Numbered from the stretch's first letter, positions 1 through 8,749 are shown. The stretch: 64,000 bases of DNA from Anaerobranca californiensis DSM 14826 (GCF_900142275.1 NZ_FRAI01000011.1:1-64000); one strand, 5' to 3'. Notes: a model not told the origin generated them from the letters alone. A program made the numbers and translations.

Positions 1-54
1 ACTTTCCTATTGCCTTTTTTTAGTATTATTATTTATAAAGACCCTAGATTCAGA

Positions 55-137
55 GTGCATGTCAAGTGGAACGTGGAATAAGTTGAAGTGTCCCTAAAGC
101 TTTACTGCTTATGCCGCGAAAGCCACTTGACATGCAC
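55..137. repeat. 15-bp perfect inverted repeat with 53-nt loop
   Basis: GTGCATGTCAAGTGG at 55-69 is the exact reverse complement of 123-137. The loop contains short secondary pairings. It could be the stem of a structured RNA or the terminal repeat of a decayed small mobile element. No transposase lies beside it, and I do not recognise the family. Confidence 0.6.
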
Positions 138-162
138 CCTCTAAATTAAGCTGTTGAATATG

Positions 163-191
163 CCGGTGGGGGTATATTATACACCCACCGG
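163..191. repeat. GC-rich near-palindromic hairpin
   Basis: CCGGTGGG at 163-170 pairs with CCCACCGG at 184-191, and the AT-rich core between them is also nearly self-complementary. A T-run follows only about 25 nt later, so this is not a textbook terminator. It lies 25 nt after the 55-137 inverted repeat, and the two may belong to one structured element. Confidence 0.55.
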
Positions 192-344
192 CCTGCCTAG
201 CGGCGAGCGGCTAAATTTTTAATAGATTTTCCTTTATTATTTTTTAAAGTTTAAAATGACATTTTTACTGAATAAAATTGTCTTTTTTAAGGTGACATTT
301 TTATAGATTATTGACAGGGTTTATAAATAATATTTTTTATAAAA

Positions 345-1130
345 TTAAAATTCAGTTTTGGTATATAAAAATATTATGGACAGCAATAATATGGCAGTAT
401 ACAGGAACATATAACCAATTCCGTGGAATGGAAATAAACCTATGTATTTTTCTAAAATAGACCAACTATCATCATAAGGAAAAAGTTTTAAAGAATAAAC
501 TGGTAAAATATAATTTACCATCTGCAATACTTTGTCTTCTGCTGTTTCTAAGGATGCTTCATTATTCACGAAAAACCAAAATTGAGCTAATAAAATCGGA
601 GTAAAGCCAATAACTAAATTTTTTAACAATCCAACTAATAAAATACTGAGAAAAGCTAAGACAATAGAATTAAAACAAAGTTTGATAAAGGTTTCCATAA
701 TATAAAATTCGATATAGGAAGTTTTGGTAATAAGCAAAATAAAACCTGTTAGTAAAAATAAAGTCCACCAAAGTAGAAATATAAATAATGAGATACCTAC
801 TAGTCTACCTATAAAATATTTTATTTTGCTTATACCGCCAGTTAGGTAAATCTGTTCTGATTCCCCTAAAAAAATGGTCCCTCCTGTATAGGCACTCAAT
901 ATGATAATATAAGATGTTAGCAACATTTGACTGAAAAAGTAAACAAATCCTAGAAAATCTCTAAAAATTAATTCCCTATACAAATCCCTCATTGGTTCAC
1001 TAGAATTGAAGTAATTAGTCATAGCTAATGGTAAAAATACTAAAAGGAGGAGTAAAACAAGGGAAGATATCAATATTTTTTTTGTAGCGAATTTAAAAAG
1101 TGTATCATATATAACCCAAAATAAAGTCAA
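345..1130 (-). CDS. ABC-2-like integral membrane protein, start region damaged
   Basis: A 261-residue, very hydrophobic protein with about six predicted membrane segments (roughly residues 18-38, 60-85, 105-135, 145-185 and 235-258). Its layout resembles the permease half of ABC-2 exporters, but no family signature is decisive and no ATPase gene is adjacent. The only usable start is TTG at 1130-1128. Immediately upstream and in the same frame lies ATG (1136-1134) followed by a TAG stop (1133-1131), and this ATG, not the TTG, is well spaced from a purine-rich GGGGGG site. The natural start therefore seems to have been broken by a stop at codon 2. The gene may be translated weakly from TTG or be a recent pseudogene. 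It is oriented like the BCCT gene, which ends 240 nt upstream with its own terminator. Confidence 0.6.
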   Translation of the reverse strand: MTLFWVIYDTLFKFATKKILISSLVLLLLLVFLPLAMTNYFNSSEPMRDLYRELIFRDFLGFVYFFSQMLLTSYIIILSAYTGGTIFLGESEQIYLTGGISKIKYFIGRLVGISLFIFLLWWTLFLLTGFILLITKTSYIEFYIMETFIKLCFNSIVLAFLSILLVGLLKNLVIGFTPILLAQFWFFVNNEASLETAEDKVLQMVNYILPVYSLKLFPYDDSWSILEKYIGLFPFHGIGYMFLYTAILLLSIIFLYTKTEF

Positions 1131-1232
1131 CTACATCGCCCCCCTTTTTTTTATAAGTTGAAATAATATTCCTCTAATGTAAGGGAGTTTTCCTTTTGAA
1201 TATCTTTAATATTGACATAGATCCATAAGTAG

Positions 1233-1373
1233 GTTATATCCGAAAGTGGACACGATGAACTAGGAAGGAAACATAAAAGATTTATAGCTTTTTATAAGTT
1301 TTCTGTAACGGCGGTACCATTAAAAACCCTAGAGCAAATAGTAAATGAATATATAGAAAAAAGGGCTTGCTAG
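1233..1373 (+). pseudogene. Possible C-terminal remnant of an unknown gene
   Basis: Frame open for 46 codons with bacterial-looking composition, ending at a TAG that lies inside the terminator hairpin. It reads VISESGHDELGRKHKR at its start and ends in an amphipathic EQIVNEYIEKRAC tail. An in-frame TAG at 1230-1232 precedes it, and there is no start codon or ribosome site. I do not recognise the family. It may be the leftover end of a deleted gene or chance. Confidence 0.2.
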
Positions 1374-1377
1374 CCCT
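1362..1377 (-). terminator. Terminator of BCCT gene
   Basis: Hairpin AGGGCT-TGCT-AGCCCT. On the minus strand it is followed by a run of six T. The stop codon of the BCCT gene (1370-1372) lies within the hairpin. The identical stem-loop occurs again at 3128-3143. Confidence 0.75.
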
Positions 1378-3031
1378 TTTGTTTTTGCTTTTCTTCTTCT
1401 TTTATAGCTTTTAACATTTTTTTGAATTGGTTAATATCCCTTATCCGCTTTTGTTTTCTTTGAGATATTTGGAGATTTTTAATTAAAGAAACGCTCATGA
1501 CAATCAATACTATTGCAAAGGGAAGACCAGTACTAATTACAGCGGTTTGTAGAGCTTGAAGTGCCCTTTCACCACCAATTACTAACAGGACAGCCGCTAC
1601 TAAACCTTCAAGTACTGCCCAAAATACCCTTTGGGTTGATGATGTCTTAAGCTTTCCACCAGAGGTAATTTTATCAACAACTAAAGATCCAGAATCGGAA
1701 GATGTTACAAAATAGGATATAATTAATAATGTTGCAACTACTGAAAGTAAAACCCTAAATATTCCACTTAAAAAAGTAGGAATATCTAAATAAGTAATCA
1801 TTTCAAACAAAGCAACAGGTAAATTGTCACGGACAATATCAAATAAAGCTCCTCCACTTGTTGAGTTAATGGAAATAGCAGTTCCTCCAAATACTGATAA
1901 CCAAATAAAAGATAAAAGGGATGGGATAATTAAAACAGCTAATACAAATTCCCTAATTGTTCGCCCTTTAGAAATTCTAGCGATAAATAAACCGACGAAG
2001 GGGGACCAGGAAATCCACCAAGCTAAATAAAAGACAGTCCAACTTCCTTGCCAAGATTTATCGGTAATTGATACAAAAAAGGAAGAACTTAGAAAATCAT
2101 TGAGGTATAGTCCTAAGGAATTGGAAAATACCCTTAAAATATATCCTGTTGGTCCTAAAATAAAAATACTTATCATAAAAATGGCTGCTAATTTCATATT
2201 AAGTTCTGATAAAAATCTTACACCTTTATCAATTCCAGATACAACTGAAATAGTTGCTACAAAAGTAATTAAAACTATCAATACTACTTGAATAGGTATA
2301 CTAATAGGCAACCCAACTAAGTAATTTAATCCACTATTTATTTGTTGTACTCCCAGTCCTAATGAAGTAGCTAAACCAAATAAGGTAGCAATTACTGCTA
2401 AAGAATCAATGATATCTCCTAATACACCAAAAACTTTATCACCGAAAAGGGGATAGAAAACAGAACGCAAAGATAAAGGTAAATTTTTGTTATAAGCAAA
2501 GAAAGCTAAAGCTAACGAGATAAAGGCATAAATTCCCCAAGGATGTAGTCCCCAGTGGAAAAATGTGGTGGCCATAGCGGCATAAGTAGGATTACCGTGT
2601 TGGAAAACAGGGGGAGTACTTTCAAAATGCCATAAAGGTTCACCAACTGACCAAAACATTAAACCAATTCCCATTCCCGCAGATATTAACATAGAATACC
2701 ATGCAAAATTTGAAAATTCCGTTTCACTGTGGACACCACCGATTTTTACACTTCCTAACTTAGAAAATGCCATATACAGAGAAATAATTATAAAGAAATT
2801 ACTTGCTAAAATAAAAGTCCAATCAAAATTAGTTATTATAAAATCCCTAACTTTTTCAAAAACTACTTGGGCATGACTAATATTGATTAAGGCATAGAGA
2901 GAAAAAATTAATACAAAAATACCAACAGCTAAAGAAACTACTGGATTAAGATCAAGACCTAGCTTAGTAAAGTTACGACTAAATAATTTTTGTTCAAGTT
3001 CATTGCTATTTACATCTTTAGACAATTGCAT
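1370..3031 (-). CDS. BCCT-family (betaine/carnitine/choline) transporter
   Basis: Secondary transporter of quaternary-ammonium compounds in the cytoplasmic membrane, 553 residues, about 12 membrane segments. The family signature is clear: WSVGEPLWHFESTPP and then FFHWGLHPWGIY in segments 3-4, and WTVFYLAWWISWSPFVG in segment 8, the tryptophan-rich stretch that forms the betaine cage in BetP-type carriers. I chose ATG at 3031 because AGGAGG lies 4 nt upstream. The frame stays open 23 codons further, but without a ribosome site. The N-terminus is short and the C-terminal tail is basic, without a long osmosensing domain, so it could serve nutrition (betaine or carnitine as substrate or electron acceptor) as well as osmoprotection. 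It is a single gene bounded by identical terminators on both sides. The exact substrate cannot be read from the sequence. Confidence 0.93.
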   Translation of the reverse strand: MQLSKDVNSNELEQKLFSRNFTKLGLDLNPVVSLAVGIFVLIFSLYALINISHAQVVFEKVRDFIITNFDWTFILASNFFIIISLYMAFSKLGSVKIGGVHSETEFSNFAWYSMLISAGMGIGLMFWSVGEPLWHFESTPPVFQHGNPTYAAMATTFFHWGLHPWGIYAFISLALAFFAYNKNLPLSLRSVFYPLFGDKVFGVLGDIIDSLAVIATLFGLATSLGLGVQQINSGLNYLVGLPISIPIQVVLIVLITFVATISVVSGIDKGVRFLSELNMKLAAIFMISIFILGPTGYILRVFSNSLGLYLNDFLSSSFFVSITDKSWQGSWTVFYLAWWISWSPFVGLFIARISKGRTIREFVLAVLIIPSLLSFIWLSVFGGTAISINSTSGGALFDIVRDNLPVALFEMITYLDIPTFLSGIFRVLLSVVATLLIISYFVTSSDSGSLVVDKITSGGKLKTSSTQRVFWAVLEGLVAAVLLVIGGERALQALQTAVISTGLPFAIVLIVMSVSLIKNLQISQRKQKRIRDINQFKKMLKAIKEEEKQKQKG

Positions 3032-3127
3032 CGACCTCCTATTTTTCATTTTTATATTATTCTTAGGAAATATTATAACAAATTTCAGCTTTTTAAACAA
3101 ATTACCGTTGATAGTTGCAAAATTAAA

Positions 3128-3143
3128 AGGGCTTGCTAGCCCT
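3128..3143 (-). terminator. Terminator of the TetR/ABC exporter operon
   Basis: AGGGCT-TGCT-AGCCCT hairpin with T-run on the minus strand, 18 nt past the stop of the last permease gene. It is a copy of the terminator at 1362-1377. Confidence 0.7.
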
Positions 3144-3160
3144 TTTTCTATTTTTTAGTT

Positions 3161-3880
3161 TTAGAAAATCTTTTTCATAAACAATTTATGGGATAAAAGG
3201 ATTAATGAAATAACATAAATTAATCCACCTAGATAATAACCGTTAAAAGATAGTTGTAAAAAACCTTCTCCCCGGATAGCTACACTTAAAGCTTTGGCAG
3301 TCCAAAAACCAGGGGCAAAGGCGAAAATAAATTCTTTTTTGTCTATAAAAATCAGGGAAACAACCGGTATAATTATAATCATTCCAAACCCCTTCATTAC
3401 AGCAAATCCTTCAATTTTATTATTAGCAAAGGCGTTGATAAAAAAGGTAGTCATAGGTGCTGCCAATGAATTCAGTAAAGCAATGGCTATAGTTGTACCT
3501 AAAGGTAGAATTGTTATATTAGCAAACCATAGTACAAAAATCGTAGCGATAAAAGAGAGTAAAGTAGCTAATAAAGTTCTAAAGGCTAAAAAAAGATTCA
3601 AATTAAGGGGAGTAACCTTTATAGCAGTTAAAATATGATCATCTCTATCATCTAATACTGAAAATGCTATTAGTGCCCCATAGGCTAATGGAGTAATTAA
3701 GGCAGTGGCTGCTAAAATAAAATCACTGTAATTTTCTAAAACAAAACCACTTTGTTCAGCAATTACCGGCAAGACATATCTAACTAAAGAGCTAAAAAAC
3801 AATGGGTAAAATATCATAAAAGCTGTTAAAGGATCCCTAACCCATTTTTTAATTTCACTAGCGAAAAACTCCTTAAACAT
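3161..3880 (-). CDS. ABC-2-type exporter permease (second permease of operon)
   Basis: A 239-residue membrane protein with a short cytoplasmic N-terminus (FASEIKKWVRDPLTAFMIFYP, typical of ABC-2 permeases) and about six membrane segments. It resembles the permeases of small drug-export systems of the fluoroquinolone-exporter type, where an ATPase works with two different permeases. It starts 2 nt after the preceding permease frame ends and is the last gene of the tetR-ATPase-permease-permease operon. The substrate is unknown; control by a TetR repressor suggests a toxic or signalling small molecule. Since its partner permease is frameshifted, a working transporter would need this protein alone or a programmed or mistaken frame. 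Confidence 0.85.
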   Translation of the reverse strand: MFKEFFASEIKKWVRDPLTAFMIFYPLFFSSLVRYVLPVIAEQSGFVLENYSDFILAATALITPLAYGALIAFSVLDDRDDHILTAIKVTPLNLNLFLAFRTLLATLLSFIATIFVLWFANITILPLGTTIAIALLNSLAAPMTTFFINAFANNKIEGFAVMKGFGMIIIIPVVSLIFIDKKEFIFAFAPGFWTAKALSVAIRGEGFLQLSFNGYYLGGLIYVISLILLSHKLFMKKIF

Positions 3881-3882
3881 TA

Positions 3883-4607
3883 TTACACCCCACTTTCCTT
3901 TGCTGCGAATTCATTGAATTTCAGTTGAACTACGTAGAACAACAGGGTAGAAGCGATGATTAGGTAGATAATTGAAAAATATGTTTCACCTTTGTCCGTC
4001 AAGGAAGTTACTGCAAACAATAATGTAGAAGAAGCTTTAGTAGGTAAAATTAGGAGTAATTTATCTGACCATTTTCCACTCCAAATTCCCAATTCATTTA
4101 ATAAAACGGGGATAGTCATGATAATACCATAGACCATAATCCACATCAAAAGGGAAGTAAAATCTTTAGTAAAATACATAAGATAAAACCCCAATAAAGA
4201 GTGGAAAAAAGCGATTAAGACAACTACAGCTAATAATAGGAAAAAGCTAATACTTAAATCTTTAAAATACCAAGCATATCCATAAAGGATTAAAAGGGTT
4301 AGTAGGTTGGATAGGAGGTTGGAAAAGCTTTAGATAAAATATACTCATATTTACTAATGGGAGTTATTAACAAAGTTTTTAGGGTCCCTTCTCCTTTTTC
4401 AAAAAACATTGTCACTCCTACCATTAACATAGACATCAATGTTCCATCAATAAACAATAACAAAGGGAAAATAGTATCTACATTTTCTATCCCTGTGAAA
4501 TGGAGTACTGCTACCCAAATTAGTGCTACTAATATACTGGCACCAATTATGTGGTATTTTTGCATCCTTTTAATTTCACCAATTAAGAGGTAAGGGAAAT
4601 TAGTCAT
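3883..4607 (-). pseudogene. ABC-2-type exporter permease, frameshifted
   Basis: Two reading frames make up one permease. Frame one runs from ATG at 4607 through about residue 95 (…YEYILSKAF) and then hits a stop at 4299. In the next frame the sequence continues without interruption as SNLLSNLLTLLILYGYAWYF and on to a stop at 3883. Adding one base to the AAAA run at 4323-4326 (TTTT on the coding strand) restores a single 241-residue protein with six membrane segments, the same length as its neighbour (239). This is a one-base deletion in a homopolymer: a real mutation, phase variation or a sequencing error. The ATG overlaps the end of the ATPase gene by 8 nt, so translation is coupled. Confidence 0.88.
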
Positions 4608-5454
4608 TGGTCATACCCCCAGTTAATTTAATAAAAATATGGTCTAAGGTCGTTTCTTTACTGTGGATAGTTAGGATTTCTTTACTTTGCAGTAGTTCTA
4701 TAAATTGATGATTGTTGCCAAGTCCATCTAAAGGGAAAACTTCCTTTTCCACACCTTTATCATCTTTATATTCAACTTCCACATTACGCTGACCGTATTT
4801 TAATTTAAGGTTTTTGGGAGTATCTATTTCCACAATTTTTCCGTCAGCCATAAAGGCAACCCGATCACAGAGTTCTTCCACATCGTTCATTAAATGGGTA
4901 GTTAATAAAACGGTACCACCGTTATCCCTGAATTCTTTAATAATATCTTTAATAATCCGGGCATTTGAGGGGTCAAGGCCATTGGTAGGTTCATCTAAAA
5001 ATAACATTTTAGGGGAATTAAGCATTGCCCGGACAAAGTTTAAACGGATTTTCATCCCTTTAGAAAATTCACTAACCAATTTGTGGCGATCTTCATAAAG
5101 ACCGACCCTTTTTAACAGGGCATCTGTATCTATCCTGTTATTATAAAGGTTTTTAAAAAATTGAATATTTTCCTGGGCAGTTAATTTAGAAAAATGAACT
5201 GGCATCTCAAAACCTACACCTGTTTCTTGGTAAAAATCTTTACCTAACCTTTTAATATCGGTACCCCTGTACTTAACTTCACCGTTGAAATTATCTAACA
5301 GTTTAATTAAAATTTTTTGTGTGGTACTTTTGCCTACACCACTAGGGCCTAATAACCCGAAAATTTCCCCTTCCCTAATCTCAAAGGAAATCCCTTTTAT
5401 AGTGTTGGTGGGATTTTTGGGATACTTAAAAGTTAAATCTTTAATAATAAACAT
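4600..5454 (-). CDS. ABC exporter ATP-binding protein
   Basis: Cytoplasmic ATPase of the exporter, 284 residues. Walker A GPSGVGKST (about residues 36-44), a signature reading FSKGMKIRL in place of LSGGQ, Walker B MLFLDEPTNGLD and the switch histidine in TTHLM are all present. A C-terminal extension of about 80 residues follows the nucleotide-binding domain, as in ABC-2 drug and antibiotic exporters. The first in-frame ATG (5460) abuts the GGAGG; the second (5454) has a 7-nt spacing and is taken as the start. The gene lies 22 nt after tetR and overlaps the permease gene. Confidence 0.92.
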   Translation of the reverse strand: MFIIKDLTFKYPKNPTNTIKGISFEIREGEIFGLLGPSGVGKSTTQKILIKLLDNFNGEVKYRGTDIKRLGKDFYQETGVGFEMPVHFSKLTAQENIQFFKNLYNNRIDTDALLKRVGLYEDRHKLVSEFSKGMKIRLNFVRAMLNSPKMLFLDEPTNGLDPSNARIIKDIIKEFRDNGGTVLLTTHLMNDVEELCDRVAFMADGKIVEIDTPKNLKLKYGQRNVEVEYKDDKGVEKEVFPLDGLGNNHQFIELLQSKEILTIHSKETTLDHIFIKLTGGMTND

Positions 5455-5476
5455 AAACATTCCTCCCCGTTATTTT

Positions 5477-6109
5477 TTAATTTCTCTTTTTTATGCCATT
5501 TGTCAAAATATAGAACATTTTATCTACAGTCTCTACTAGAAAGTCTTTTTCTTTCAACAGATCACCTCCCTGAAGTTTTGGTAAAAAATAGTCCAACAAT
5601 GCTAAATTCATTGTAGTAAAAATAAAAGCTGCCATTTCTAAATCTACATTTTCATCGATTTCCCCTTTAGCTTTACAAGCTAAAAGGAGATTATAATAAA
5701 AGTCAGTGGTTTTTCCTTCTAAAGAACCCATTATTTCTTTTCGGAAATTTTCATCCTCTTTCATAAAGCGATTGGCTATTTGGGTCAGTTGAGGTTCTTC
5801 GACAGCAAACTGTAAACCAGCAATATACAAACTTCTAATAGTTTTTAAAAAATCTCCTTTTTCCTGATCTAGATTTACCCTATTTAAGTAAACAATTTTT
5901 TTATCTGCAATTACTCTAAATAGATATTTATATAGGTCTTTTAGGTCTGAAAAATATTGGTAAAAGCTCCCCCTTGGGATATTAGCTTTTTGGATAATTT
6001 TTGCAACAGAAACTTCATTAAAAGGATAACTGGCAAACTCTTCAATAGCTGCATCTAAAATTCGCTGTTTTTTATCTTCTGGTAAATTAAAAAAAGTTTG
6101 AGTGGGCAT
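5477..6109 (-). CDS. TetR/AcrR-family repressor of the adjacent exporter
   Basis: DNA-binding repressor, 210 residues. The N-terminal helix-turn-helix spans residues 13-59 (RILDAAIEEFA … VSVAKIIQKANIPRGSFYQYF), the standard TetR pattern. The C-terminal helical ligand and dimer domain is of the type found in Clostridia and Bacilli next to ABC exporters (TetR_N plus an all-helical core). It is the first gene of its own operon, so it should autoregulate: two palindromes lie exactly over its promoter (6162-6177 and 6186-6197). The ligand is probably the exporter's substrate; its identity is unknown. Confidence 0.92.
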   Translation of the reverse strand: MPTQTFFNLPEDKKQRILDAAIEEFASYPFNEVSVAKIIQKANIPRGSFYQYFSDLKDLYKYLFRVIADKKIVYLNRVNLDQEKGDFLKTIRSLYIAGLQFAVEEPQLTQIANRFMKEDENFRKEIMGSLEGKTTDFYYNLLLACKAKGEIDENVDLEMAAFIFTTMNLALLDYFLPKLQGGDLLKEKDFLVETVDKMFYILTNGIKKRN

Positions 6110-6161
6110 TGGGGAGATTGCTCCTTTCTTTGATTTATATTATTACAAATATTCATCTTAT

Positions 6162-6177
6162 ATGACACCTTTGTCAT
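6162..6177. promoter_or_regulatory. TetR operator 1 (over transcription start)
   Basis: Palindrome ATGACA-CCTT-TGTCAT. It covers the expected transcription start of the tetR operon. It shares the ATGACACC half-site with the second palindrome. Confidence 0.7.
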
Positions 6178-6178
6178 A

Positions 6179-6208
6179 ATTATACGACACAGGTGTCATA
6201 TTTGTCAA
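6179..6208 (-). promoter_or_regulatory. Promoter of tetR/ABC exporter operon
   Basis: On the minus strand TTGACA (6208-6203) and TATAAT (6184-6179) are both perfect consensus boxes with an 18-nt spacer. Transcription would start near 6172, about 60 nt before the tetR start. Confidence 0.85.
6186..6197. promoter_or_regulatory. TetR operator 2 (between -35 and -10)
   Basis: Palindrome GACAC-AG-GTGTC lying entirely within the promoter spacer. The flanks extend the match to the first operator (GTGTCAT). Occupancy would block RNA polymerase. Confidence 0.7.
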
Positions 6209-6358
6209 GATAATAAATATAAAAATTTATAATTTTTAATTTTATCTAACACTTTAAAGGGTAACGTGTTTAAGTTATAAAATCTTAGCAATAGCCATAT
6301 AATTTATTGAGTTAGGGTGGGGGACCTAAACTCAAAATTCAAAGGGGAGAGTGGATAG

Positions 6359-8725
6359 ATGAAAAGGATAACAAAATTGACTATATTCTTAATAATATTA
6401 ACTATCCTTGGACTTTTTGGCACAACAGGAATGGCTAATCAACAAGGTTATGGCGATAAGTATAACTTAGCTGAACTTTATGGTGAATTTGACCTCCGTT
6501 CTGACCAGTTAGTTACTGTTATAGTAGAGTTGGAAGAACCTTCTGTAATAGAAGGAAAGCACATTGGTCGAAAACAAACAAAAGAAAAAATATTAACTGC
6601 AGCAAACAATGTCATTGATGAATTATCAAATAGGGTTCCAGAAGTAGAAGTTTATAGAAAATACCATTATGTATTTTCTGGTTTTTCAGTAAATCTTCCT
6701 CAAAATCAAATTCCTCAATTGTTAAGTATTCCAGGGGTAAAAGCTGTATATCCAAACATCCATTATGATGTAAATACCCAACTAGTTCCCCTTGATTGGG
6801 AAGTTATTCATCCTAAAATGTTAGATAGTGCCCCATACATTGGAGCTCCATTGTTGTGGGAGGAGGGGATTACCGGTAAAGGAATTACAGTGGCAATTAT
6901 CGATACCGGTGTTGACTATACTCATCCAGATTTAGCCCATGCTTTTGATGAATATAAAGGTTGGGATTTTGTAGATAATGATAATGATCCTCAAGAAGGT
7001 CCCGGTCAATACCATGGAACCCATGTAGCGGGAACTGTTGCTGGAAATGGTTTAATTAAAGGGGTTGCCCCTGAGGTAAGATTGTTAGCATATAGGGTGT
7101 TAGGTCCACAAGGAGGAACAACACAAGATGTGGTGGCTGGCATTGAGAGGGCAGTATTAGATGGGGCAAATATCATGAACTTATCTTTAGGAAATACCTT
7201 GAACTCACCAGATTGGGCTACTAGTATTGCCTTGGACTGGGCAATGGCTGAAGGGGTAGTAGCAGTTACTTCAAATGGTAATAGAGGACCTAATAATTGG
7301 ACAGTAGGATCACCAGCTGCTTCAAGAAGGGCTATTTCTGTAGGTGCTACTCAACTACCTTATAATTTATATGATGTGGAAATTTTTACATCTGAAGGGG
7401 TAACTTATCCTACCAGTAAAATTATGGGATTCCCTAATGACAATGCTTTGCTAAACATAAATGGTAAAGAATATGATTTGGTCTATGTAGGGTTAGGAAG
7501 GCCCGTTGATTTTGTAGGAATTAATGTTCAAGGGAAAGTGGCCTTAATAATCAGAGGAGGGATTCCTTTTGTAGATAAAGTTACAAATGCTAAAAACAAT
7601 GGAGCCGTTGCCGCTATAATTTTTAACAATGTTCCGGGGGAAATACCTTTTTACATTCCCGGTATGGACTTACCTACAATTAAATTAGATAATGTCGATG
7701 GTCAAAAAATGTTGGCTCAATTACAAGCTGGATATAAGAAAGTAAAGTTTAATATCGAGAAAACAGGGGAAGTTCCAGAACAAGTAGCTGACTTTTCATC
7801 AAGGGGACCTGCTGCTCAAACATGGATGATTAAACCTGATGTGGTAGCACCAGGGGTAGGGATTGTAAGTTCAGTTCCAGGAGGTTATGGAAGGTTACAA
7901 GGAACTAGCATGGCGTCCCCCCATGTAGCAGGAGCAGCAGCTCTAATTTTACAGAAAAACCCCCATTGGGGAGTAGATGACGTCAAAGCAGCCTTAATGA
8001 ATACCGCTGAAGTTTTAATTAATCCTGATACAGGTAAACCTTATCCCCATAACACCCAAGGGGCAGGTAGTATTAGGGTAAAAGAAGCAGTAAATACCCA
8101 AACTTTAATAATTCCCGGTAGTTACTCCTTCGGAAAATTTATCAAAAATAGTGGTAAACAAGTTGAAAGACAGAGCTTTACAATTAAAAATTTATCAAAT
8201 AAAAGGGTTACTTATAACTTTAATGTAGAGTTTTTCGGTAACCCTGAAGGAATAAAGGTAATGAGCAGTAATAACTTAAAGGTTAATGCCGGAAAAACTC
8301 AACAAGTTAATCTCAATGTACAAGTGGATACCAGTAAATTACAACGGGGATATTATGAAGGAAAAATAACTGTAACTGATGGAGTTAATACCTATTCTAT
8401 TCCAGCCATTCTATTTGTTGGAGAACCAGATTATCCAAGGATAACCCATGGTGGAATAGTACCAGTAGAGGGAGGATTTATTATATGGACTTACTTACCA
8501 GGGGGAGCAGATCTATTTGAAGTATGGATTTACAGAGACTCACCTTTTTACTATGTTGGAGATGCTTTAGTGATAGAAAATGTCCCTCCAGGGTATCATG
8601 AATTTTTCTGGGATGGTAAAATTAATGGAAATAACTTACCTATAGCTACTTATCATGCCTTTCTCTATGCTGAAAAAGCCGGTGTTGGTCAATATCTCTA
8701 TGGAGGAGCTTTTGAAATAAAATAA
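6359..8725 (+). CDS. Secreted subtilisin-family serine protease with PA domain
   Basis: Exported S8 peptidase, 788 residues. A signal peptide (1-26, cleavage near GMA-NQQ) is followed by an I9-type propeptide (about 50-140). The catalytic domain carries Asp182 (AIIDTGVD), His219 (HGTHVAG) and Ser517 (GTSMASPHVAG). A protease-associated domain (about 370-460) is inserted between His and Ser, as in the Vpr/lactocepin subgroup. After about residue 590 come beta-sandwich domains: an Fn3/CARDB-like region and a C-terminal FlgD-type Ig segment (EFFWDGKINGNNLP). No LPxTG or membrane anchor is seen, so it is probably released or held loosely at the surface. It probably starts extracellular protein breakdown that feeds the amino-acid-fermenting enzymes elsewhere in the window. 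The start ATG has AAGGGGAG upstream. Confidence 0.95.
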   Translation: MKRITKLTIFLIILTILGLFGTTGMANQQGYGDKYNLAELYGEFDLRSDQLVTVIVELEEPSVIEGKHIGRKQTKEKILTAANNVIDELSNRVPEVEVYRKYHYVFSGFSVNLPQNQIPQLLSIPGVKAVYPNIHYDVNTQLVPLDWEVIHPKMLDSAPYIGAPLLWEEGITGKGITVAIIDTGVDYTHPDLAHAFDEYKGWDFVDNDNDPQEGPGQYHGTHVAGTVAGNGLIKGVAPEVRLLAYRVLGPQGGTTQDVVAGIERAVLDGANIMNLSLGNTLNSPDWATSIALDWAMAEGVVAVTSNGNRGPNNWTVGSPAASRRAISVGATQLPYNLYDVEIFTSEGVTYPTSKIMGFPNDNALLNINGKEYDLVYVGLGRPVDFVGINVQGKVALIIRGGIPFVDKVTNAKNNGAVAAIIFNNVPGEIPFYIPGMDLPTIKLDNVDGQKMLAQLQAGYKKVKFNIEKTGEVPEQVADFSSRGPAAQTWMIKPDVVAPGVGIVSSVPGGYGRLQGTSMASPHVAGAAALILQKNPHWGVDDVKAALMNTAEVLINPDTGKPYPHNTQGAGSIRVKEAVNTQTLIIPGSYSFGKFIKNSGKQVERQSFTIKNLSNKRVTYNFNVEFFGNPEGIKVMSSNNLKVNAGKTQQVNLNVQVDTSKLQRGYYEGKITVTDGVNTYSIPAILFVGEPDYPRITHGGIVPVEGGFIIWTYLPGGADLFEVWIYRDSPFYYVGDALVIENVPPGYHEFFWDGKINGNNLPIATYHAFLYAEKAGVGQYLYGGAFEIK

Positions 8726-8749
8726 AAATTAGCCAGGTAAACTAAAAAG

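Larger units (their letters stand above)
1..344. other. Non-coding left edge with structured GC-richer patch
   Basis: No convincing gene is seen here. Frame 1 is open from the edge to a TAA at 79-81 (27 codons), which could be the tail of a gene outside the window but is too short to judge. Bases 50-212 are clearly richer in G+C than the AT-rich surroundings and contain a long-range inverted repeat (55-69 with 123-137) and a near-perfect hairpin (163-191). Bases 213-344 are AT-rich without recognisable signals. Confidence 0.5.

Noticed and set aside
1-81. 27-codon frame open from the left edge (ends …HVKWNVE)
   Set aside because: It could be the tail of a gene outside the window, but it is too short and partly lies in the inverted-repeat region; no motif supports it.
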